Origin: Ifrita kowaldi
Lineage: Eukaryota > Chordata > Aves > Passeriformes > Cinclosomatidae
Assembly (NCBI GenBank): GCA_013398055.1
Contig: VZRS01001745.1
Location: 313,581 to 377,580 of the forward strand
DNA length: 64,000 bases
Direction: 5' to 3'
Each line of letters starts with the position of its first letter. Within the stretch, counting starts at the first letter, position 1. Made by a program: the position numbers and the translations under genes. Below the pieces are notes generated by a model. It did not search any database. It was given only the letters and a program-made list of their open reading frames with translations, and was not told the origin of the DNA. This document shows, piece by piece, positions 51,272 through 61,570 of the stretch.

Positions 51272-51277
51272 AATAAA
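51272..51277 (+). terminator. candidate proximal poly(A) signal
   Basis: A canonical AATAAA in the context GTTTTAAATAAAAGAACAGG, about 1.55 kb after the stop codon. The downstream 40 bases are only modestly U/GU-rich, so use of this site is uncertain. Confidence 0.35.
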
Positions 51278-52680
51278 AGAACAGGGCACATCATGCTTAC
51301 ATTAAAAGGTAAAATGCTACAATGAGTTGCCTTGTACTGGAATGTAAGTGGTTACCTTTCCCAGCCTCCAGTCAAAGAAAAAGTAACTGAATCTTAGCTT
51401 TCTCAAATTTGAGTGCAACTACTATATATATAGAAGCATGTTTATATCTGTATACATTAGACAACCGGTGCCTTTCTTTTCCAGAAATCCTTCTTTCATT
51501 GGGATTCTTTAGAAGGAAGTGAGGGTTTTTCCACGTTCTTGGCAAAGTGCTGTAGGGATTCCCATACTTAATAAACCTGATGAATCATGCACCTTTGTCA
51601 CTAAAATTAATACTTCCCCTACACAGTGGTGTCTCTGTCTCAGCTCACTGTTCCTCATGTGAAATGAGCTGCTTTTGGCTATCACCCTTAAAGGTATAAT
51701 GTTCCTTGCAAATCCATTCCCATGCAAAGAATTCCCTGTGTGTTCAGAAATGCAAACACTGGGGAAGTATTGTGGAATTAGTCAGGCAAACAGGAACTGC
51801 ACTGGTACTGGCTGAATAAACAGAACGCTCCCATGTTGTTCAGCTTGTGTCACTACAATTACTCCTGTGGCAAAGCCAGTAGCTCTGAAAGTGTCAGAAT
51901 CTGGCAGGTACTATTTTGAATTATCTGTAGACGTAATGTTAGGTCATTAAAGAAAAAGCGGTGATGTTTTTCATATCATCGTGCTCTGGTATTTATGATA
52001 CCTCACGGTGCTGGTTCATGTCCAGCTCAGTTTAGAGAAGGCTGCTTGAGTGCACTGTCAAAAACCATATGGAGTCAAGGAATCAAGGTTCAGACGTTGC
52101 AAACTATCAGTTACTTTGACAGATGGCCTATCTCCAACGTACCAGTCGTGTGGGCGGTTAGATATTGGAATTGAATTCTGGAATAACAACATAGACAGCA
52201 TTGGAGTTGCTCTGGGTTTGTACAGGTATTACAGAACAGTTTCTTTGCTAACAGAGATTTACAGGATAAAAAGAGTATGATGTTGGCAAAACTGCTGAAA
52301 TGAGTCATGAGTCTGAAACCACTGCCATTACCAATAGCATAGAGCAAAAGCATGTTATGATATTCTGTCAGTGCCCAGAGCTTTATGTAAAAGGATACTG
52401 TACAATACAGATCATGTTATTTGCTTTAAAATCCAGTGTTGTTGTAAACCAGCTAGTTCCTAAAATGAATAGACATTCATTTCTACTTTGGAAAAGTGGT
52501 ACAGTTTCACAGTAGCTCTAGGAGCAGGCTGTGATGTGGAAGATGATGTCCTCTCAGGGATGCCTAGCTCCTATCCAAAAATAGTTATTCCTTATGAATG
52601 GGTAAGATAAAGTATTCTGTTACCAATTTTTGTAAGCATAATGAAAGGCTTAATTCTGTCCTCAGTCGATTTTCTCACAG

Positions 52681-52719
52681 GAGCCATCTGCAAGCAGGAG
52701 CCATCTGCAAGCAGGAGCC
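52681..52719 (+). repeat. 17-base tandem duplication
   Basis: GAGCCATCTGCAAGCAG occurs at 52681-52697 and again, exact, at 52698-52714, followed by the first five bases of a third unit. Exact identity implies a recent duplication. Confidence 0.95.
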
Positions 52720-53039
52720 TCAGCCTGGGGTTCTGCAGGTGGTTTGGGTTTCAGACAGCGCTGTACCCTTGCATGGTTGTCTCTGCTGTAATAACAGTGC
52801 TCCTTGCTGGTCCCCACTGCTACTCCCTGCCCATTCTGCAGCCCACAGCCTGCATGTGGCTCTGCTCTGCAGACTTCTGGATGAGCATCAGCTGGTAGAG
52901 TTCCTGGGGTCTTTGCAGATTGCACGACTCTGCCTGCACCCCATCCCCACCCCAGGTGATATTAGGTATTAGTACTTCCAGTCTTGTCCTACCCACGCAT
53001 GAAATAAATTGGAACAATGCTATTTCATTGTGAATCAAG

Positions 53040-53045
53040 AATAAA
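53040..53045 (+). terminator. candidate middle poly(A) signal
   Basis: AATAAA followed by the U/GU-rich stretch tatgctgtttgtcttcttc, the best downstream element of the three candidates. Another AATAAA lies at 53003-53008. The pair could mark a 3' UTR of about 3.3 kb. Confidence 0.4.
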
Positions 53046-53413
53046 ATATGCTGTTTGTCTTCTTCAAAGAGAAGATGCTTTCATAGCTGACTGAGGAGGA
53101 ATTGATCTGTTACCCAGTTACTGCTTTTGCTTTGTACAGAACTTACCAGTGTAGAAATAGGATGCTTCACTGCAGTGGACTATAGCTTCACACTCTACAG
53201 GTACTTACATTTGTTAGTCTGATATTATTTTAATCTAGGGCACTATAGAGATCCTTATTCAAGTCTTTTCCTCTTTAAGCTGACTATCTACCTTTCCTTT
53301 AATGGGAAGATGGGCCTACCTAGGGGATGCAAACTGCAGCTCTTTTTTTATTATCAATCTATGAAAAGAGAAATTTGTATTGCTTGTGTAGGAATCTTGG
53401 AATCTTCCTATTG

Positions 53414-53431
53414 CTTTTTTTTTTTTTTTTT
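53414..53431 (+). repeat. poly(T) run of about 18
   Basis: An uninterrupted T run. It could be the reverse poly(A) tail of an old minus-strand retroposon, but no element body is recognisable beside it. Confidence 0.85.
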
Positions 53432-55991
53432 GCCTGTCTTATGTGGTGGAAAATGATGGGTTCATGATGTGACAAAACATCCTGGCTGGCACATATCAAT
53501 ATGAGCTCACTGCTGGGATTGATAGGAATTGGCAGGTGTGAGGGAAGATACTTTTTGGTGAGGAACTTAAGTTTTTCACAGTACTGCACAGGCTCTGATG
53601 GCCCTGTTAGGAGTGGATCATCAGGGTATCTCTAGAGCTCCTCTTGTCAAGGCTTCTCTTATTATTAGGATAGTGTATGTATTATAATGGATTGATGATA
53701 ATGTCCTGAAAGATTTTTTAAAAGAGCAGAGGATGTCTGTTTACAATGAAATGGGGAAGCTGCCCAGTTGAATTTTGCTTTTTAGCAACAGAAACCACCG
53801 AGTTTCCTAAGCTTCTCAAGGTCACTGCCTGGATTGCAGCTGACTGTTGATCTGTATAAAAGAAATTAATTGAATAATCATCACAGTCTTCTCATTTTTT
53901 TTTCCTGCTGCTCAGCTGCAAGCCAGTCTCCCCTCTCTCTCCACTGTCTGTGTCCCTGTCCTTACTCACAGTACTGAGCCTGTAGCCAGACTTGGAGCTG
54001 CATAGGTCATTGTGTAGCTTTCGAAGCAGTTGAGTCCAATCATTCTCTCCTTCATAATTTGCCTTCCAATTTTTCCTTCCCAGTAGGAGTGCCTTACAGT
54101 ACTGTATATTAGCATCTCTCTTCCTGTTTTGGATTTCCTGATTGCATCTGCTGTTGGATTAACTTGTAGACTTAAACTGAAACTCTCCTGTGGCTGTGCC
54201 TGCTCTTTGCAGGGGCAGCTGAGTAATCAGTTTGCTTGTTCTGCCCTCATGAAGTGAGCTCTACAGGCTGCATATACCAGCTCTGAAGACACCATGCTGT
54301 GTGGGAACTCCTCACTTTTGCTCATTTTGGTGCCTTAAATTTTGAGAAGTGAATAATTTTTTTAGAAATGCTCTGCCATGATGCAACGTTTGGCATTGGA
54401 GCTTGAAACCCTTGCTCATGACAGTTTCCATCTTGCTAGGAATGGTAACTATAAAATTTGTTTACTATCTATGCTTTGTGAGGGCATTATGAGAGAGGAT
54501 AGCGTGGAGATGGTATTGGTTCTTAGTGTGTGTATTTTTGAGACTCACTGGGCTGCTTAGCCTGAGATTGCAGTTGTGCAAGACCTTCAGAAGCGGTGCA
54601 TATATAATAATGTCAAGTACAGGGAATTAAAACAGGGTCAGGTCACATGCAGTTTTGCTCCTCCTGGAACCCCTGGCCAGTCCACACCACGTGGCCAGGG
54701 ACTCCCATACAGCGCTCCCTGCTTACTTGCACAGCAGGGTCCAGTGCTGTGGGAGTGAAGACATTTCCTCAAAGCTCAATTTTAATGCAGCCTGGCTCCC
54801 TGAAGGCTGACCCAGTGAGGGTTTGGTCAGCCTTACCTTAGAGAGAGGGTTCTGTTGAAATTTTAGCATTATTTGCTAAAGTATGTGCCATGTGTCAGCC
54901 TGGGGCACATGTCCATAGTGACTGTGATCTTACAAGTCCGCATTTGACATCAGTAGCAGGAATCCCGTTTGACAACAGCAGTGCTGTTACTGCATTTTAG
55001 CAGTACAGTGAGGAGACAGCCTGGATAATAATGCGCAAAGTCCTTCTTTACTTGAAAACCCTGGTGTGGCCATGATGGCTTGAGTCATATCTTAAAATGC
55101 CAATTTCACCCAAATTTCTTAGGGTGGCCATTAATCCAAATTGCAAAGATGCCACTTGTGGTCAGCATCAGAGATACCTAGGTCAGAAGAGCTATCAGCT
55201 GTGTAAGACCAAAGTGTATTAGACTTTGTCTTTGTGCACAAGTGTCAGTGGCTCAATTATTTATTTATTCCTGTCTAATCCACATGTTAAACCAATATAA
55301 ATCCTTGAATACACAGCATTGTTTTGGTGGAAAAAGGATTTGTTGATTCAGTTTTGCTTATGCACTTGTCTACCAAGTTGACTTGGCTTAAATTAAACTG
55401 TGCTTTCAGGCTGATGTGATAGCAAGTTACCTTATACCAGTTCCTGCTATACTTGAGGTAAGCAAAAGTAAGAATTCATGTGCAAAATGTGTGTTTGACA
55501 GGTATTAAGTGATAAAGGCAGCTTCCAAATCAACTTCAGTTGAGGCAGTTAAAAGCCAGGGAAAGTCAGATGTGAGCAGCAGAGCGCAGTGGCTGATGTG
55601 GTCCCTGGCAGCCTGGGCTTTCCTTCCTGCCAGAGCACCAGCTCACCTGCACCACTTACAGTGAATTTTAGCATTGCTGGCAGTGCACCCCGAGTTTTTT
55701 GAATACCCTTATGTGTGTGTGCTACTCTGTTAACTTATTTGCAACATCATTATGTGTGTTTCATTGTTCTTGTGTTTGCATTGTTGTTTTGGTTTTTTAC
55801 TTTTGACAAGGATTTTTTTTTAAAGTTATCTGCAACTACTGGGCAATAGTCTTAATTTATTATTGATGTGTAATGATGTTATAATTTAAATCCATTGAGT
55901 CGAATTGCTTGTTGACACTTGAGCAGGGTTTATTTGAGTTCACTTGTGACTGCATCAGAGCACCAGTCCCTCCTGTATAAAGGCAACTCTC

Positions 55992-55997
55992 AATAAA
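55992..55997 (+). terminator. candidate distal poly(A) signal
   Basis: AATAAA in CTCTCAATAAACACTAC, with a TGTA motif about 15 bases upstream (cctgtataaagg) and a downstream tgttactcgtccttttt region rich in U. After it the sequence changes character to GC-richer intergenic DNA. A long UTR of about 6.3 kb would be plausible for this gene. Confidence 0.45.
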
Positions 55998-56020
55998 CAC
56001 TACAAAAATGTTACTCGTCC

Positions 56021-59000
56021 TTTTTAATTTGCTTTCTGATGGGTACTGTACCATGGGTAGGGCAAGCTTTGAAAGAGTGATAGTTTTCTTAAAAATGCTT
56101 CTCTTCTGGTTAAAGTCTTCCAAATCTAAGAAAATACAATACTTACTGTTCCTGGATCTCAGCCAGGAGGGTCTCTGGAAGTACTCTTGATGTCTGCATC
56201 AGGCTCTGGGGGTTTGGATTCCCAGTTAAATCTCGTGTTTCTGGAAAGCCACAAATTCCTAGACTTTTAATGGTGCTCCCAGGGGAGCTTACTGTGGCTT
56301 TGAGGCACCCTTGGATACAGAGCTCCTGGGAGGCTTGCAGGAGGCAGCTGCCATGTGGACCTCTGCCAGAAGGGTCCAAGGTCAGGGCCTTGAATTCTAA
56401 GTAAGGGGGGCATCTCCCAGGTGGACTGAGGGGACCACTGAGGAGCTGGAAGGGCAGGATTCTTGCCATATTATAAGGATTTTCACACCAATGGATATAG
56501 GAGCAGTCATGGTTCTTGCTCTTGGCTATTTCTTCCAGTGCACCAGCTAAGGGGCTTCTGCAGCTCCTTGAATCTGGATTTGATGACTAGAGATTGCAGC
56601 ACTGAGCTGCAGTGGAGCTCATGGGCCTAAATCCCCTGCCTGAGACCCCCCAGAGCATTCCACACCCAGCCCTATGGTATGGCAGCTTTTAGAGAGAAGG
56701 ATATATCCCCTGCTTCACTATCTTCCTGCCCCTCCTCAGAAAGACCAGAAGTCCATCAGGAATGTCAATCCTCTCTTCTGCAGGAACCTTTGGACTTCAT
56801 TCCTGTGATGAAATCAGCTGCAAGCAATGAGTTAATGTTTGACCAGGACCACACAAGCGGCACAAGGAAACCATGTGCAAGACCTTCTCTTCATCCTTAT
56901 TTGCTTTACAAGGTGAGCAAATTCTGTTATGACATCTCCTTCCCCTTGCACTGCCACCTCCCCTCCTCACTTCACCCTGTAAGAGATGATGTGAAAAAGC
57001 ATCCATGCAGAGCAGAGACCATGGAGTCTGTGGAGCCCTGGGAAGAGCATGCCAATCCAAGCTCTAGCTCTTCTTTCAAAGTCAGGACAATTAATTTTTA
57101 AAAAGCTACCCTTCTAGCTCTCAGCTCAAAATTAACAATTTTTGGATTAATATGTGAAATGGACTGGTTTTCTGAAAGAATGGAGCTAGCATTCTCCTTC
57201 TTTCCTTAGGGACTGAAGGGGACCTTCCAGGTCTGAGGCTTACCATACCTTTCCAGTGAAAGCACACTGAGGGCAAATGAAAATATTCTGGGACTGTGTG
57301 TACATAGCTCTGGACTGTCTTGTTAAAAGAGTTCTTGTTTAACTAAATACTCTCCAAAATAGTGGTCCCATCTGGAGGCCTGAGTACTACCACTATGAGA
57401 AGGTGGTGAAAAGCATCTTAGATAATCAAGTGTCACAATTAAAACCAGACAAAGTCTCCAAGGCAAGCAGGAGTAAATTCCATCCATTTTAAGCATAGAC
57501 AAATATGAAACTTGGCATTGAAGCATTAACATGCAAAAAAAGAGTCAGCCCATTGTTTATAGTAAGTGACTTCCAATTTTCTATAATTTAGTTCAAGGCA
57601 TTAGCATTCATTTAGATATTAAAAATGAAGTTGTAAAGCTCATCTGGAAAGCAAGGTAAGTCAGATAGGAGCTTGTGTTAAGGGCTGAACTTTCATTGAC
57701 TTGAAAGTTCTTGGGTGTTTATTATGTAGGTGCAATAGGATGCATTTAGAGGTAAATAAGAAGGAATTATTAGTAAAGTTAGGTACTGTTTAAAAATAAG
57801 AAAGTGCAAATTACTGAATCAGTGTAAGAAACTAATAGATGTAATCAGCATGCATGGAGCAGTTCAAACCAAAGTGCTTTCCTAGCATTTAAGATTATAA
57901 ATTAATCTCATTTCTGACTGACACTGCAGGCAAGTATCTGAAGTGCAGCAACAAAGTCATGAAACACAAGGAGTGTGCAGTTTTGGGGACCACAATATAA
58001 GAAAGACATTAGGCTATTAGAGAACATCCAAGGGGGGGCAACAAAGATGGTGAAGGCCCTTGAGGGGAAGCCATGTGAGGAGTGACTGAGGTCATTTGGT
58101 CTGTTCAGCCTGGAGAAGAGGATATTGAGGGAAGACCTCATTGCAGTCATAACTTCCCTGTGAGGGGAAGAGGAGAGGCAGACACTGATCTCTTCTATGT
58201 GATGACCAGTGGCAAGACCTGAAGGAATGGCCTGAAGTTGTATCAGGGGAGGTTTAGGTTGGATACTAGAAAAATGTTCTTCACCCAGAGGGTGGCTGGG
58301 CACTGGAACAGGCTCCCCAGGGAAGTGGTCACAGCACCAAGCCTGACAGAGCTCAGGAAGCGTTTGGACAATGCTCCCAGACATATGATGTGACTCCTGG
58401 GCATGGTGCTGTGCAGGGCCAGCAGTTCAACTCTCTAATTCTTTCTTCCCTAATCCCTTCTAACTCAGTTTATTCTGTGATTCTGTGTCTCTCCCCCAGT
58501 TTGTACCTTCCCCTGCACTGATTTCTGAGAGCAGGGGTACAAATGCCCACGAAAGCAAGGCTAGGGTGGAGAACAGATCCCAGCACCATCCTGTCATGCA
58601 GACATTGTCACGCAATGGCTTGTGACACTGGTGGGTACTTTTTTGTGTACATATTGCAAAATGTACTGTTCTGGCTTGGACTCTGCACTTCTGAAGGACA
58701 CTTGTTTCTGATGTAACAGATAGCATGTTCGATCCTTTAAGCAGATCCAAGATGTGCTGGCTCCAATGAAAGCTGCAGTTTGTCAAAGAACCAGAGCTGG
58801 GCTCTCAGTGTCTAAAGACAGGAGCTCTAGCAGTGTATAAAATTGACATCTAGCACAGAGTTAACCCTGGGTGATAACAGGTAAAAGAGGGCAAAAGCAT
58901 AATAAAACACAGGTCTCTACTGTAGGTATTTACACAGTATCGACATTGTTAGCTGTGCTTAGAGATTTATGTCAAGTGTTAACTGCGCTGTCATAAAACA

Positions 59001-60939
59001 ATAAAGTACTTCTGTGAAGGGCTTAAGGCAAAGGGGAGGCAGAGAAGTCTCACTATATAAGGCCCTTCTGCATCTGTGGTAATCCATGGGAATGTTTCCA
59101 TAGCTGTCAGCAGGAGTTGTGTGGAGGCCTGCTAGGGGAGGGCAAGCAGAAGCACATTTGCTGTGTTTAGAGCAGGTAACTAATGATTTTTTTCTCGGGT
59201 AGGATATTGGCACCACCAAATTCTAGGAGCTAACACAGCTGATAAGTCCACCTTGCAATAAGTGGAGAGAGATTAGGGTTCCTCCTGGCAGCAGGGATGT
59301 CCTTTGGTGTTTCATAGAAATGTTGACAAGGACCCATAAAATTTGAGAGATTACAATAAGAGAACTACTGTGCTCCAGGTGGCCATGAAGGGAAAAGGGC
59401 AAGAGTCCAGTGTCCCAGAGTTCCTACACAGTGTACCCTGGACTCTGCACACTTCCAGCTCCAGGCTGTTGCAACTCTGCTGCTCACACTGGGCTCACAG
59501 TAGGCTTCCCCTCAGCATTTTGGCTACAGGACCAGACTTCTCAGCTGAGCTCAGTGTTTATATGTAGTGGACCAAACTGAAATGCCAGTCTCAATCAGTC
59601 AGAGCACCAGGGAGTTTAGATCCAGGCACGGTGCCTGCCTGTCCGTGGGTCCGTAGCTCCAGTTTGTCCTCCCTGCTCGTTGTGTCTGCTCTTCATGAGG
59701 TTATGGCAAGATTTCTTCTCCAAGCCATGTCAATACATGAGACTTACTAGAAAAGTATTGCTCTTCCACTAGAGATGGTTCCTATGTAGTTGTTCTCTCT
59801 TTAGATGCCACTGCATGGGAAGGTGTTTTCTTGCTTCTTTCCAGATGCAGGGGGTAATTGTTTTTCATCAAAACATTTAGTAGAAGTCTCCCCTGCCACA
59901 GCAGTCCCACAGCTGTCCTGAGAGGGGTAGGAGAATTACCTGCTTCCTGAGCCTGCTCTGGACAATGTTTCTCAAAGGTCAGTCAGCTTCAAATAAGAGA
60001 AGCACCTCTGTCAAGAAGACATTTCAGAGCCCTTCATAAACTTGAGTGTTGCTGCCAGCCTGGTGTGCTTTGCTTTCACTGTCAGGAACCAGAGCGCTCC
60101 ACACCTGCTGGTCTTCACTGTTCTTGGAGGGAGCTGATAGGAGCTGTTTGGAAAACAGATGGGTAGGTGTTGAGTGCTTCAGCATCTGACCCCATGTTTG
60201 TCGACTGTCTAAATTCATTTTGAGCCAAGACAACTGGATGAGCCTTCCATACTTCTTTCTCAAAAGCATTGTCCGTGCCATTTCCTGTCCTAGATTTTAT
60301 CTTAAAAGCTAATGAATAGAGCTGAAATCTGTCCCTCACTTGTCAGGTACATCAGCTTTCAAACTGCAGAGCTAACTTCATACTGGGATAGCTTTCAAAG
60401 TCCGTAGGCTCACTCCTGCCATGTTTCAGTGTGAGACTGAGTGAGTCCCTCCTGAGTCCTGGGTGGTGTCACAGTGGCAATAAACAGCCTCAGTCCCATG
60501 GCACCTATTGTCCCTTTCATCCCTCCAGTCCTCAGCTTCGATGGTGCTGGAGATGTGGCCCAGATTCATTCCCCTACTCCCAACAGCACCACAGGCTCCT
60601 ACTCCACAGGACCACCACCTACCCCAGCAGAGTGCTGTAGGACACTCTGTCCTTGCATCCCACTGTCCTGGCGCAAACTAGAGATATGTTAAGCTCAGTT
60701 TAGAAAGAGGTGAACGGTCTCCCATGTGTACCCAGAGCAGAGTGCCCCAGCACCAGCATCTTCTTGGCTTTGTGTGTGACCTTTTCCCATGAATATCTCA
60801 GTGGTGTCCTCATCACATGAGTTCTTCAGCCTGTGGCATGGTGGGACAGCCTGGGAGACTGAGATGACTCTTTAGATTGCACATCTCTTGCTCTGCATAG
60901 TCACACGTTAAAATTATTCGCTTTTCCCTTCCATGCAGG
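56021..60939. other. intergenic region downstream of PLEKHM3
   Basis: Apart from the CR1 at about 57930-58487, I recognise no exon, RNA gene or repeat. Moderately GC-rich patches (56150-56470, 56650-57060, 60430-60700) carry short open frames on both strands that have no family resemblance and no consistent codon pattern. Confidence 0.6.
57930..58487 (+). repeat. CR1 LINE, 5'-truncated, plus orientation
   Basis: The CR1 ORF2 end and 3' UTR are readable in order: gtgtgcagttttggggacca, gggcaacaaagatggtgaag, gttcagcctggagaagagga, ggggaggtttaggttggata, gaacaggctccccagggaag, and the tail tttattctgtgattctgtg. It is diverged, with an altered section before the tail (58380-58460). The 158-codon minus-strand open frame across it is a shadow of this repeat, not a gene. 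Confidence 0.94.
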
Positions 60940-61570
60940 AATACGGGGGGGCCCTTGGAGCAAACTGCCTGGGACGGGCAGGGACGTGCCCGCGGCAGAA
61001 ACGCGGAGCAGTGTGTTTCTCGCTCCTCACACTTTTCTTTCTTTATTGACCCGCCTCAGTGATTGGAAAGGACCCATGTCCCGTGTTCCACCCCCACCCC
61101 CCCGGCCGGCCCCCTCTTCTTCCCCAGCCGCACAATTGTCACCGCCAATTAGTGCATTGTTAGGGCACACAATGGCGCTGTGGCCACTGGAATGGGCCGC
61201 TTTTGTGCGTCTCCAGTCGGCTGTAGGGGCAGTCAAGATTCATTTAGGGCCTTACACAACATGGACAGAAAATACTATCAGAAAAGCAAAAGGGGGAAAG
61301 AAAAAGGGAGAGGTAGCGAGGAGGGTGGGGGGGAGCCCGCTATTCAGGGGTTAGCCCAGCCGCATGAAAGGCCCAAGAAGCAGTGCCACATTGAAGACGC
61401 CCCTCGGAACACAAAAAGGAACCAAGGCTTAATAGTAATTAGTGGGCAAACTGCAAAGCGCACCGTGGCTCTCCGGTGAATTGTTCCTGCACTTGCTGCC
61501 ATAGCTGCCCCTTCCCCCTTCCCTCCGGTCTGACTGGGAGGGGAGCAGCTCGGGGGTGGGAACTGGCAGC
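60940..61570. promoter_or_regulatory. CpG-rich block with SOX- and homeodomain-type sites (candidate enhancer or orphan CpG island)
   Basis: CpG dinucleotides are frequent here and rare in the flanks (for example cgtgcccgcggcagaaacgc, cccccggccggcccc, gacgcccctcgg). A compact core at 61132-61175 holds a palindromic ACAATTGT, CAATTAG, CATTGTT and ACAATGG within 44 bases. A second TAATTAG lies at 61436-61442, and the octamer AATTAGTG occurs in both places. No coding exon or TATA box is evident. In mammals FZD5 is the next gene downstream on the same strand, so a distal FZD5 or PLEKHM3 control element is a reasonable guess. An unannotated promoter is the main alternative. Confidence 0.5.

Larger units (their letters stand above)
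49720..56020 (+). other. PLEKHM3: PLEKHM3 3' UTR (end uncertain)
   Basis: Non-coding sequence follows the stop codon with no further acceptor-exon pairs that I recognise. Canonical AATAAA hexamers at 51272, 53040 and 55992 define possible short, medium and long 3' ends. AU-rich elements lie near 50090-50117. The stretch 52030-52480 is free of recognisable repeats and may be a conserved UTR block. Later parts hold a (CA)n repeat, a T run and a 17-base tandem duplication. The true end could lie at any of the three signals. Confidence 0.55.

Noticed and set aside
57908..58384. 158-codon minus-strand open frame
   Set aside because: It lies wholly on the antisense of a recognisable CR1 element and is a shadow of that repeat.
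61027..61236. Poly-Gly minus-strand frame in the CpG-rich block
   Set aside because: The glycine run is just the complement of a C-rich tract; no supporting coding signal.
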